Shown here piece by piece: positions 50,091 through 63,069 of a stretch of 64,000 bases of DNA. Source of the DNA: Ricinus communis (taxonomy: Eukaryota > Streptophyta > Magnoliopsida > Malpighiales > Euphorbiaceae). The position numbers were made by a program, and so were the translations under genes. The notes beneath the pieces were generated by a model that was given only the letters and a program-made list of their open reading frames with translations, had not been told where the DNA came from and ran no database searches. Numbering within the stretch: position 1 is the stretch's first letter; every line of letters starts with the position of its first letter. The DNA lies in NCBI RefSeq assembly GCF_019578655.1, contig NC_063259.1:28197277-28261276 (forward strand), written 5' to 3'.

Positions 50091-53000
50091 AAGGATGTAT
50101 GGATTCTTAAAACTATCTTATGTTATTTTAGCAAACTCTATTTTACTTAATAATATATAATTATAGTTTACTAATTTTAAAAAAAAAATTATGTAAGTTG
50201 TCATTATCTCATTTGGTGGATTAAAACAAAGTAACAACAGAATCTACCCTTACAATTATTGATTAAATTTTAGATTAAATATAGGGTTAAGATGAGAAGA
50301 ACATCAAACAAATAAAATAAATTAAAAAGTTATTGATGTTTAAATTTAGCATTGAAACTGAAAGATGGTTTATTTTATAATAAGCAGTAATATAACGGAA
50401 AAGGAAGGAGCAATTGCGGGGAATTGTGGAAGGAATAGGAAGGGAGATAGATGGTACAGAGGCATCAATGTGATGGGCCTACACATTATCTTCCTTTTCT
50501 TGCCAACACAGTAAACAATAATCAAAAAGGGTAGAGGGCCTTGCTGTAGCTTAGCTTATATATATATATATATATATTTATTTATAGTGACATCTTAGCC
50601 AATAAAATTAATGTAAAAGATTAGGTCCACCTTTGTACCAATATTAAAACATAGGGCTAAAAATAGAAAATTAGGTAAACCTTGGAGTGAAAGCTACATC
50701 ATATAAAATATTCATACATATATATTATTTTTTCATTAGTTATTGTGTGTAAATTAAATTTAAATAAAAATAAAAATAATAAATAATAAATAAATAGTCA
50801 TTCTAATAATTAAGATGAATTGTTAAAAGGACAGATTTTTTGTTTTGTAAATTATAATTCTAAATAAATATAAATACTTTGTAAATCAACCATTTGCTAA
50901 GTTAATAAAATAATATTCATTATTACAAAAAATATGATCTCTTTTACACTTTTTAAAAATTAATATAATTTTAGTAATTAGTTCTAATTAAAAAATTTAT
51001 AATTTTGATGAAAATAATATAAATTTTACATAAATTAATAGCTTATAAAAGTTGCTAAACTAAAAAAAATAATATAAATTTTAAAAGTATAAAACATTAC
51101 TATCTTATAAGAAATTGCATGTTTTTGTTCTTTTTCTTGTGAATTAAAGTAAATTTTTGTAATTATTTTAGTTGTAAAAAAAATATAAGAATATAAAAAT
51201 ATAACTGTCAGCAAATCAAAAAAATTAATAAAAATATTATTAAATAGATAAAAATTTGAATAATGAAAAAAATTACTGTTTTATGAAATGAGAATTTTAT
51301 TATATTTTTTTATAAATTAAAACTAAATTTTATAAAGTTTGTAAATAATTAAATTTTTAATAATATATTAGTTATCCTATAATTTTAATCTTTATTGTAA
51401 ATCACAGGTAAAATTAATTAACATATTTAATTATAATAACATTAGTAAAATTATCATTTTTCTATAGATCTTATAATAATAAAGTAAGCTAGTTTGTTCT
51501 AGTAATAAATAATTACATTATTACCCATAACAGAAAAATAATCAATCTCTATCTATATAATTTCGAGCATGTATTAAATAAATAAGGATTCCTAAATTTT
51601 TAGACAACTTAATCAATAAAAATAATGTATGTAAAAACGAAACGATTAAGAGTTATCGGGCCTTAGATGGAACTATGGAGCGGCTATTTTCTATGGTCTT
51701 ATATCATTTTGGGCCTTGAGGCGAGCCTGATTTGGGTACAAAGTCCTTAAAAAAAAAAATCCAAATTCAATGTCTTTAGATTAGGTATTAAAACCAAATT
51801 TTAAAATATTTTACAATCTTAAAAATAGAATTTATATAAAAAAAAATTAGCAACATTGTATTTCTTAAATGAGAAAATTGAGCATTAATCAACTATGTTA
51901 ATCCTTTTTTGACCATATATAACTTTCATTTAAGAAATGCTAAAATAGCTATGGTGTTTTTATTCGATTTTGATTTAAAATATTTAATACATTTGTGATT
52001 TGCTTAATTTTATAGTCCATGTTTATTTTCTTTTATCCCATGGCTTAAGAATTTGGCTCCGGAAGCGGCAGCTATTAGAATTCTAATAAAAAAGGATGGC
52101 TAGAATTCCATAGCTTAAAGAACTAGAATGGTGAAACAATCCATTGGAATGAAAACCTTGAAATTTATAAAGTTGTAGAAAAATCTCAAAAGAAAGATTA
52201 GGCACGGCAGCTATATTTACTAATAATATATACATGAAGATACTGTAATTTTCATTTCTCTATTCTAAAACAAAGACACATGTCCCTTCGAAAGATGATA
52301 AGGCCAAACTGTGGTTGCAAATTGCCTTTGTTTTCAAGTGTCAAGATGATAAGGTGGGGTGTGATGGGAGTTTCTTTACCATTTTCTTCTTCCCTTCTAT
52401 TTTTATGCCAATTGTTTTTGTTGCTGTATTCTATGGCCTACTATTGATGCAATTAGATATGCTTTCCCCAAGAAATTAAAATATGCAGCAGGACCAACAT
52501 TTGGCATCGAGGTAAGGACCCAAAAGTAAGTTAGTTATGTTTAGACTTCATAGAGTATGAGAATAAAGTTTAATTTGCCTCCTCAATTTATAAGAAAAGA
52601 TTAAATTAACTCTTTTTAATCTTTAAGTTGTATTTTTTAATACAGTGAAAAAAATATTTTTTAATTTAAAATTACTATATACTAAAATATAATTAAATAT
52701 CTAAGTTTTATTTAGATTATAAAATAGATTTCTAAAAATTATTAAATTATTTTTTATTTGTTGTTGACTCCATCAATTATGAGAGAAATTGAGCTAGAAC
52801 GTAAGATTCTGGGCTGATTTGAATAAAAAAAAAGTTAAAAGAAGTGAATTGATGTTTCTTAAGAAGTTTGAGGTGACAATTGAACCTTCTTCCTAGAGTA
52901 TTAAATAATGAGGAAGAAAACGGAGATATGGACAAAGACATTGGAGGTGAAAGAAAGAGAGCCGCAAGAAAAAGAAAGAAAGAACAGAGACACGCAGAGA

Positions 53001-54331
53001 GAGAGAGAGAGAGATAGAAAGAAGCAGCCTCAATTCACAAAAAGCTAAGCTAAGCTGAGCCAGTGGTTTTATATGCATGTTGCTGTGTGGTTTTCAAAAT
53101 AGAAGAAAATTAAAAAGTGAAAGAAATTCAGACAAGTAGAAAATTCTGCTTAAAATAAAATCAATGACTCCCAAATTCTCTCTTCTGTCTCTTCTTTCTA
53201 GCTTATAGCTATTTGGAGCTTATATATCATCAAGAAATATAATAATCGTCTTTTCCTTTATTAATTTTTTTTTTTGCATAAACACGAGAGATAGAGATAG
53301 AGATAGAGAAACATATATGGAAACACCAGAAACCGCAAAGACTCCTAGGAGAAGGAAGAAGAAGAGGATTTAACAAACGATATAAAGATTCGAACTTTCT
53401 GTTTAATTGACTTTGAAGACTTCGTATTGTTCTGGGTTTGATCGGATGATGGATTTTAGGCAGGCCAGATTAAGCATTTATTATTTCGTTAAATTATTTA
53501 TATGATCATCGCAGGCTTCAACGGTGCGTTTCTGTGATTGTTTTTTCATTTTATTTTAGTTGGTTTTGTTTATTTGTTTTTCCGATAAGAATTTCCTTTG
53601 TTACTGCCGGTTCCATTTGTTGAAGTTGTGTTTTCTCTTTTACTTGCTTGCCCAGAAAATCGAGGAGGAAAATGAATTCATGCAATTTGGTTTTTAAGTA
53701 GTTTCAGTTTTTTACTGAAATTTTACAGGACTCAATAAAGTGCAGGTTTATTGTTTATCTGGGTGATCATTTTTTTATCTTCAATTATTTTATTGTATAG
53801 TTCATCTATCCTCACTTTAGCAAAATTAGAATTTCTATAACTTTTAAGGTTGATCGACCATTTTTTGTTATCAAACTAATTTCTGAACTTCTGATTCATT
53901 AACTTGAGCGTTTGCAGGAATATCCGGACCTACATTTGATGTTTTTCTTGATGTTCAGTATTCATCATTGATTATTAGAGCTAATATAGATTTGTAAACT
54001 CTTTCAGGGTAATTGCATAATTTTCTATCCGTTCTGTCTGGATATCTGGTCTGCTGGAGTTTGTGTACAATTTCTGATGGAAGAACTCTAGTTAAAGAGG
54101 GTTGTATTTGGTTCATGGTTTTGGTATCCCCAGCCAGTGAATATTCCAAGTTTTATGTTGCTGACAGAGTTAGATATGGACAGCTTCTATTTTATTGGTT
54201 CATTCGTCTCTGTGTTTCCTACTGACTGCATTTGAAAGTGGCTAAGCATCAGGGGGCTTAAGAGTATTAGATAAGGTAATAGACAGACGATTCTGTTGAT
54301 CTGTTGAAGGCAATATCTTTTAACTCTAGGG
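50091..54331. other. Intergenic region and 5' leader of the ATOS-like gene
   Basis: AT-rich DNA with a TA microsatellite (about 50553-50576), degenerate satellite-like sequence to about 51400, an AG microsatellite (52995-53014), and from about 53150 the promoter and leader of the next gene. The leader shows GAGATA repeats (53287-53309) and likely introns (donor-like GTGCGT at 53525; acceptor-like TTTGCAG near 53917 and TTTCAG near 54007). Confidence 0.5.
53317..53373 (+). CDS. Upstream ORF (18 codons) in the ATOS-like leader
   Basis: The frame METPETAKTPRRRKKKRI ends in TAA. It lies in the probable first non-coding exon, about 950 bases before the main start (less after splicing). It has a basic tail and no similarity I recognise. 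It matters only if the transcript starts upstream of 53317, which is not shown. Confidence 0.3.
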   Translation: METPETAKTPRRRKKKRI

Positions 54332-57300
54332 ATGGGCTTGCCTCAAGTATCCTCTAGCAGCATTGTGGAGGAAATGGCAGTATCTTTGAGCACATTGGTT
54401 GCAAACCCACCACGCATTGTTGGTGTAAGTAGTTGCGATTTGAGTGGGATGCAGGGAGGAAATGTTGGCAATAGAATGCAGATGGATTTGCCACGCTCTT
54501 CTTTTGGAGATATCCAAAAGAAAACCATTGTGGAGCATAAGAATGATTGGTTAACTAATAAAAATGGACAGAATATTCAGACACCTATTCCTAGGATTGT
54601 AGGTTTTGAATCAAGAGGATTAAATACTCCTGTTAATTTATTTAATGGAAAGCAATCTGCATCCACAGTGCTTAGTAGCAGTGATGATGCAATTGAGTCC
54701 ACTGGGTCACTAGTTAGGAAGCGGTTATTGTCTCCTTTGAGTGGAATGCTTCTCCCAGACAAATTTAATGGTGATTCCTTAGACATTGGTGAGAATATTT
54801 ATAGGAGTAATTTCTGGAGTGGCAAAGGCAATCACAAAGTTTCTGTCTCACAAGAGCATAAGAAAGCTCATATTGGCAGTTCTAATTATTTGATTTCTTC
54901 AAAATGGTGTCCAGAGTGGAACAATTTACAGGATGATAATTATCAGACAAACTCTACTTTTGTCTCTGATGGCTTTGCACTTGACAAGAAAGAGCTAAAG
55001 CCTCAAAACCAATTTGTCTCGCCAGTTGGACTTAGTTATTCTGGAGAAACAACAAAGGTAAGGTCCCAAACTGGGGCTATTGCAATACCTGTGAACAAGG
55101 TCCTATCATCCACCTTATCATTGTCTCCTCTTGGTCCAAAACTTCAAGAAAGAGTAAAATCTGTAGGATTTCCCAGCTGTGCCGCAAAAAATTTAAATGA
55201 TGAATATTTGACCTTCAAGGACATAGAACAATCACTAGATGGAACTTTCAGTCGCATTTTATCTTCCCAGAAGGATAAGGACTCAAGCAGGTTGCAAAAA
55301 TCATTAGAGGATTTTGATAATTTGCAAAAGGAGTTTGATGTTTTCACTCCAGAAATCACTGCTGGCATGGTGCAGCCATTGGAAGAAGATTCAAGCCCTA
55401 CTCGTCCATGTGTCAAATTGGGTAGAACTCTTATTGGACTGCCTGTTAAAAGGTCATTGGTTGGTTCATTTGAGGAGTCTTTGTTATCTGGTCGGCTATT
55501 ATCTGGCAAAGTTAGTCAGGTTAGCACTCGAATCTTATCGTAAAAGATACTTCTAATGTCTTGATTAACAGTAGGATTAAGGAACTATGGATTTCATTGG
55601 TGTACGCTTCCCTTTAACTCCTCTGTTATCATTTCTTATATTTAGAGAATCGATGGGTTCCTTGCTGTTCTTAATGTCACTGGGGGGAATTTCTCACCAC
55701 AAACCAAGAAGCTTCCATTTGCTGCAACTAGTGTGGAAGGAGATAACTATTTGCTGTACTATTCATCGATAGATCTAGCTGGGCATTTGCTGTCAAATGA
55801 ATGTAGTGGCGCAAAAATGAGGAGGAGCCTAAGCATTAATGATTCACATGCAGAAAAAAGCAGGCTTCGCATTCCAGTGAAAGGGCGAATACAATTGGTA
55901 AATTAATTTGATTTCAATGTCTATATGCCAACGGCATGAAGTGTATCTGATGTTGCTTTAGCTAAAGAGGTTCACTGACAGGTTGAATTGGTCTTGGCAG
56001 GTTCTTAGTAATCCAGAGAAGACACCTATTCACACTTTCTTTTGCAACTATGATCTAAATGACATGCCAGCTGGTACCAAGGTAATTGGGGATGAAATAG
56101 TTACATGATAATGTCGATGGTACTAGGTTTCACTGAAAGACTTTTGATTATCTAGTTTATAGCCTGATCATATTTTGGCAACAAAGAAGCCCTCATTCAT
56201 ATGGTTTATGCTTTTCACTCATACTGAGACTTGGATACGTTATCAGCTGTCCAATCTATGGTCTTTAAATTGTTTGGCATAGTTTTGGTTCACAGAACTG
56301 AGAAGTGTTCAAAACAAATTGCTCTATGATGAATTTAATTTGAAATCTGTTCTTCAACCTTTGAAGAATTTAGCTGTGCTTTGAGTGAATTTGCAACATA
56401 ATGTGCCCATGCACTTAAAATGATAAAAAAATATATCTGTAGGCTTATAGGAAGAAAGGTTGGACCAAGATACTCATAGGCTTTTGTCAAATTCACTGGT
56501 CTAGTCAATATTAGGCAAGTTGAGTACAATGATTATGGCTGAACTCCAACCTGATTTTCTCTGAAGTTGATGTCAGCTTGAATATGACCTTCCAAGCTAA
56601 CTGTGAATCAGTTGCTCGTCCTCTACTTCCTACTAAATTTATATTTAGGTGATAGTATAAATCTGAAACCTTTTTTACCGACTAGTTATCTGGCTGGTGA
56701 TCTTGCATAGTCTGTATGAATTATTGTAATTCAAACTATTCAGGTTTACATACAGCATCTGGCAAGGTTTTGGATTCCTAGTTGAGACTGAGACAAACCA
56801 CAGGGATGCTAAGGAATCGATGCAGTCATATGTTTTGCTGAAACCTATTAAATGCATGACCCTTCTTTTGACAGCTAGCTACTTTAGTTTAAACATTTGT
56901 TTATTATTATTCTGTGCATCTTTTTGTTCTCTTCTGCTTTTGATTAACTAAAAATGTTCTTTGATTTATTTTTTTTCTTTTTGCTCATATATCTTTGATA
57001 GACATTTCTGCGTCAAAAGATCACATTATCCTCATCTAGACTGAATGGGAGAAGTAGAGATTTTGACATGAAAAATAATGTCAAGCAATCCTCAATTCTA
57101 GGCAGCAGTCAGTCTTTATCTAGTGGGAAAGAGACCTCTGACTCAAATGAACTTGATGCCGAACATACAATAAGATCTTTGAATCACTGTAAGAAATGTA
57201 CAAGTACTGGTGCCAAGGACGACAGCCCTCCAAATTCGTCCAATGTATGTGTAGGAAAATCTGTTCATAGTCCTTCGAAGGCCAATGAAAATACTGCTGG

Positions 57301-57873
57301 AGCTGGTGTTCTTCGTTATGCTCTTCATCTCCATTTTTTGTGCTCTTCTTCCAAGAAATGTACAAGGTCTGTCCGGAGGTGCAAATCTGATCCTTCATCT
57401 GCACCGGCACGAAGCAAAATGGACATGGAAGGGGATCGCCGTTTCTACTTGTATAGCAACATGAAGGTGGTTTTCCCACAGCGGCATTCAGATTCTGACG
57501 AGGGCAAGGTAAGTTTTGTGTGCCCCTTAGCATATAGGCTTTTGAGGATATGCATCTTCAGTTTGCTTATTATAATGTGCTGTCTGAATGATGCAACATT
57601 TCTGTCTGAGCATTTCATAAACATCTCAAAGACCTGTTGAAAATTCCGGTTTGGGCTGATCATACTGGGCTCGATGTAATGTCATTTTCATTCATGTCGT
57701 GAACTATAGAAATTAGAAAAACTGTTTGGTTAAGATTTTGCAGCAAATGCTATTTCTCGATCATACTATATTTCAATCCACTGTGATGCTGATTATTGAG
57801 ACAATTCTTTTTCACATTGCAGCTACATGTAGAATATGATTATCCATCAGATCCAAAGTACTTCGACATATAA
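54332..57873 (+). CDS. ATOS/FAM214-like protein (DUF4210, 'meiosis chromosome segregation' family)
   Basis: Five coding exons, 54332-55519, 55646-55897, 56001-56081, 57002-57508 and 57823-57873, give 692 residues, and all junctions are in phase 0. The first 350 residues are Ser-rich and poorly conserved in character. At about 360-460 is the conserved block [15 protein letters not shown], then [21 protein letters not shown], the ATOS/DUF4210 signature. The last 80 residues hold the C-terminal ATOS domain ([13 protein letters not shown], then [20 protein letters not shown] and [10 protein letters not shown]). Plant members are annotated by homology as chromosome segregation proteins; animal ATOS proteins are transcriptional regulators. 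The molecular role in plants is unknown and the nuclear site is inferred. The start at 54332 is the first ATG in frame after several leader stops. Confidence 0.88.
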
Positions 57874-60800
57874 CAAGCTTACCAGGTTATCCTCTCAAAA
57901 GTTGGTTATACAACCCTTGTACAGAATGTGTACATACACTTTACTGTCATTCTTAGATGGGGCAGTTAGTTAGCCCCCATTTTACTTGTAATTTGTACAT
58001 ACTTTCATTTCTAATAAATTAGATCATTTAATTTGATGATCATCACGGTTCCTACTGTTATTTTGGCCTTTCTTAATTACTTTATATTTTCTTCTTTTCA
58101 TCAAATAAAGAATTTCACTGGTTCTAAGATTCAGGCCCAAGATTTACTTGGATCTGAAATTTAGGCCAAGCCTGAACTCATCCTGGGTTCTTAGGTCTGA
58201 TTAATTCCTTCTAGATTCCTTGAATTGAGGAGTTGTCATTGTCATTAAATAAAGATAATCCAGACAGTCCCAGACGTCTAAACAATCCTGGTTCAAGAGT
58301 CAGTTAGTGGTTATTACGGTTGGTAATTAGTCATTGTTATTACCCCTTTCACCAAAGTGTGTGTGCAAGGAAATCTTGTAGCTTTATAAGAAGCTATCAC
58401 ATCTTATCATAAATGATTCGAGTCTAAACATATAGGGAAGGAAGCTATCTTACAAGTTCTGTTCTCAAAGTCTGAAACCTTTAAAAGGAATGCAATTAAG
58501 TTGGGTAATTAAGGCTAAATGTTAACATCTGCCTTATTCGTCCACTCTTCTTTGTATATGGGAAAAAAAATAAAACTACTATCAACTATAATAACCACCT
58601 TTCTCATAGATTATTGAAAAAGAAAACCCTACTAATCAAAAGAAATCATGGGAGTTAGTGTAATTTTAAATTCAGTTTTAACAGGGAAATTATTTATTTA
58701 TTTATTTATTTTATAGCTGCACCAGTTGGGTGGAATGGTCGGTGGAAAAAGAAGAGCAATCCAGGGGCAGGCAGGGCTCTGTTGGCCAAGAAATAAGCCA
58801 CTTTATTCCAATTACATTTCAACTTCAACATGGTAAAACGAAATTTGTGCAATTTAACTTTTCACGAAATACTACACACCAACGGCTTAACGGCTTAACA
58901 TTTTAGCAATAGAAATAAGATAAAAAAAGGCGATGGCATACAAGTGACAATCATTTAGCAATTCTTTGTTTTGAGATAACATGTTACAATTAATACAATC
59001 TACAATTATTCAGATCCAATGACAAGAGTTACAGAAATAACCTGACTGGACAAGTTATGTATTTTAGGCATAAGATATTTAGTGACAACTCAAACAGATG
59101 TTATTGTAACCAGTCTTTTTATGATACAATATAATAAATTGGGCAAATTTGTTTGTTATTGTGTGTACTTGTCAAACATCATCATCATGGTGAGGCGTAT
59201 TGATTCCATTCCAGTTGTTAGGTTGCCATCAATATCAGGATTCAGAAGTTCGTCTCATGTATCATCAACTCCACCATAACTTACTTGTACACAAAATGTT
59301 ACAAATCAAATATAAAAATGCGTTCTAGTGACAGATGCTGTGTTCTGCGTTAATGAATAAAAAACCTTGTGCTCCACAAGAGGAATGCGTAAATTAACTT
59401 TAGCTGATCTCCGTATTTTAATAATAATAATAACTTGGGTACGTAGAGTATACACATAATCTTGTAGCTAGGGACAAAACTATAGTGATAAGACCTTGAA
59501 AAAGAATGGTGATCAAATAGAGAGAGAAGAGATTGCTGAAGAGTTGAGAAAGAAATGTATCACGTGTGCAACTCAAAAGAGTATATAGTTACATCCTTAC
59601 ATAGGATGAAGGTTGAGATGCACATGTCATATTGTGTTTACACACACACACAAAAGAAAAAAAAAGAAATATATTTATATTCCAAGAAACCTTCTTTTTC
59701 AATTGCCATTTCCAATATTCTACAAACATCTTTCTTCGAAAGCCAAAGATCTTTATCTCAACTTTTGTATAGTTTTAATTTGCATGAATTTCATAAATTT
59801 CTAAGTTGAAATTGCATGTAATAATGTTCTTATCAGGCAAGGGATTGGATTTATGACATCAGAAAGCTTTAGTACCAGATGAAGATAGGGGATACGGGTA
59901 AAAGTGGATTTTAACGGCTTTAGTTTAGCTCAAGTAGTTAACTTGTTCCTCCATTCCTCCAGAAAAAAATATGCATTCTGTCTATTGAATGCGGAAACAG
60001 ATTAAGTTGGGTAATTACGGTATCTCTCACAAGTAACCGATACAGAATGAGTCATTCTCACTATGATGAAAGATGTCAAATATCACAAAGTGATGTACCC
60101 ATTATTATCTAAAAGTCTAAATATGTATGCAAATAACTAAGATTAATTAACCAACTAAATTAAGTAAAATAAACAAACACCAATAAGAGAGATCTAGGTT
60201 TTGGATTTCCTTTTTAGATTATACTACGCCGGATCGCAATCAAAATTTTGATGGCCGTTCAACCATCTACTGGGCTCGGCATACTCGGGTCATGAATGTC
60301 GCAGAAGGTTATGCATATTTTTAAGTTACAGTCGACCTAGGATTAGCATTTAGTGATGTAGTGGCATGCTTTATCTTTCAATTCATCACATGCATGTCAC
60401 AAATCATGCAAATGGAGATCAATCATTTCTTACAAGCATTAAGAACCAAAACACTAAATTAATAAATAAACATTTTAAAAACCATGGGAGTTGAACATTA
60501 GCTAGAGAAACTAGCCAAGCCTAGGAGTTAGAAGTGGCAAAATAGACCACTAAAACATTCAAAAATAACAAGAAAATATGAGGAGAAAAAGAAAAACTTC
60601 TCAATTTGGAGCCTTTCGAATCTCTTGTTACTAAGTTTGAACTCTTCAATGGGAGCTCTAACCTCAAAATTTTAAACTCTATTATACTTAATTGAGCTTG
60701 AAAAATATTATTTTTGTATTGCATTAGTTAGTGAGGGGTTAAAATGCATATGCCGTGGAGTAGAGGATCCAATTAAAGCAAAGTTCAATTCAAGGAGTCA

Positions 60801-62270
60801 ATTCCAAAAACACGACAAATACAAGGGGCTATTAACGTATTCAGCCTTTACTCTTCTACGTGGGAGGAGTATCAGCGGCCCAAATGCTAAGTAGAGACTG
60901 CATTAGAAGTGGGTTAAGTGAGACAATTATGAATTTCTCCCAAAAAAGAAAAAGAAAGAAAGAGGGAACACTTTGGAAACCGTTTTTGTAAGACAACCAA
61001 AGTTCTTGCAGTTGCAGTGTAATTTTGGGGCCACATGGTCTTAACTTTGTTCTGTCAGTAGTAGGGAGTTCAAGTGCCATTAATGATCTTGTTCCATTCT
61101 TAATTAATAATTGGAACTTATCCCATTCAAAAGCTTTTCTTGCAACATTTACTTCTATACTTCTATTTCTATGCTAAACATTCATCTCTTGCTTCTTCAT
61201 TTTTCTATCCACTTTATACCATTCGAGATTTTCATTTTCATTTTGAGAAGGATATATTCGTGGATTGCACATATAAACAAGGGCAGAAAAAAAGAGTTAT
61301 ACTTTAGTCAGTCTCTGAGTTCAAATTTATAGTTTTCGTTTAACAAATCAATATATTCAGTTTACTACATTATTATTCTTTATGAAAACAATACAATATA
61401 ATCATAATATAGTTAGTTTCTGATATTATGCTTATAAAAATATATAAATGACATCGATGTTATATTAAAAAAAAAAAAAAACATATCAGCAATATATAAG
61501 TAACATTTCACGATGTTACATTAATATACTTGAAAGATTGTGTAATATAAAATCTAAAGTTTGAGATTTCTTTTTCTCTATTTATAAGTTTGAAAAGATA
61601 TAAAGCGATAACAGTAGGATGGGAAACTATTTTTTGTGGCAAGAAAATCTGTAGTGAAGAGAAAGATCTTCACTAAGATTTGAATGAAAAAAAAGAAGGT
61701 TATTTTGTTCGTCAGGGTCACTCGTACAGAAATTCTTTAGATCATTATTAAGATGGTCGCTGAGGATTATGAATTTTGCTTTCACTTGGTTAAAGAGTAG
61801 AAAGAGTAATCAAAGGTGAGTGGGGAGTATTTTTCCTATAATAAACAAATCATACAGCCTAACCTAGTCAAAGCATATCCGAATGTTAAGCCTATTTCGA
61901 ATACTAATATTTTCAGAGAGTCAAAACCAGCAACTGGACTGCATTTATCGCCACGGAAAAACCCACTAATTGATATTCTAATTAACTCTGGTGCAAGATT
62001 ATAGCAAGAAATCTATATTGAGGAAAAGTAGAGGCCTGAGGACCCCATCTGTTTCTTTTGCGCTTGAACAGCTCAATCAGACCCTCTGCGTTTTCCCCTT
62101 TGAAGATTCCTCACTTGCCTCTTCTATAAATAACCTTCCCTCACTTCACACTCCTTTTTCTCTTACCATATCACCCTTTTTCTCTCTTTCTTTCTTTTCT
62201 TTCTATCTCCCCTTCTTGTTTCCTGATTTCTTTGATAAGTTCTCAAAAGCCGAAAAGAATTTTAAATAAA
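57874..62270. other. Intergenic region, no gene recognised
   Basis: The 3' UTR of the ATOS-like gene is followed by about 4 kb of AT-rich DNA with (TTTA)n (58690-58711), a CA run (59641-59651) and a poly-A tract (about 61468-61482). Open frames at 59082-59279, 59555-59809 and 61816-62004 look non-coding. The right end is the promoter of the CASP-like gene. Confidence 0.5.
62125..62130 (+). promoter_or_regulatory. TATA box of the CASP-like gene
   Basis: TATAAA sits 146 bases before the ATG and is followed by a long CT-rich leader (62150-62230), a common plant core-promoter layout. Confidence 0.55.
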
Positions 62271-63069
62271 ATGGAAAATGTTGAAGACAAATACAACTCA
62301 CCTTTGAAATCCCAAAAGCTTTTCATTGGGGCACAGATTTGCTTGAGAATTGTAACAATTGGAGCAACATTAGCTGCAACTTGGATAATGGTCACTGATA
62401 AGCAGTCCATCACATTTGGTGATTTTGTTATGGTTGCTAAATATAACTACTCCTCTGCTTTCAAGTAAGATCAATCAAGAACATTTGATAATCTTTAGCT
62501 GTTTGTTTATCTTTGGTTAATTTCGCTCTCACTGCACCTTCGGAGACAAGACTCCTCAGCAGCGGAGCCAGATATTATCCCTACAGTGTCAGTAATCTTG
62601 TTGTTTATGAATTCAGGTTCTTTGTTCTCGCAAATGTGATTGCATGTGCCTGCTCTGTTGTTTCCTTGCTGTTCCTCTGCGCTCTTGGTCGTTACAGCTC
62701 AAATCCTGGCCATGTTTTCTTGCTGTTCCTGCATGATTTGGTAACCAAACTTGGGTTTTCTTATTAGATTCATATACCATTCACAGCGTCTCGTTTGATG
62801 ATTTTCCTTTTTTCCTGTTTCTTTTTTGGGATATCTGAATGTGACAGCTTATGATGTCGCTGGTTCTTGCTGGATGTTCTGCAGCGACGGCAATAGGTTT
62901 CTTGGGAAAATATGGTAATACGAAATCCGGATGGATGCCAATCTGTGATCAGTTTGGGCAATTTTGTAACAGAGGAACAATTTCTATGATGCTTTCTTAC
63001 TTGTCCATGGTTTGCTTGCTAATCCTTACTGTCACTTCTGCAAACAAGTCTAGGCAAATACATGTGTAG
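62271..63069 (+). CDS. CASP-like membrane protein (CASPL1 group, DUF588/MARVEL-related)
   Basis: Three exons, 62271-62464, 62617-62740 and 62848-63069, give 179 residues. Four membrane spans are visible: about 18-40, 67-90, 97-122 and 150-170. The family's two diagnostic charged residues are present: Arg26 in the first span (ICLRIVTIGAT) and Asp105 in the third (FLHDLLMM). AKYNYSSAFKFFVLAN after span 1 is typical of the CASPL1 group. CASPs build the Casparian strip membrane domain in endodermis; CASP-like proteins form plasma-membrane scaffolds in other tissues. Cellular role here is inferred from family. Start chosen as the first ATG of the conserved N-terminus; an upstream in-frame codon would add 13 residues without family support. 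Confidence 0.93.
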
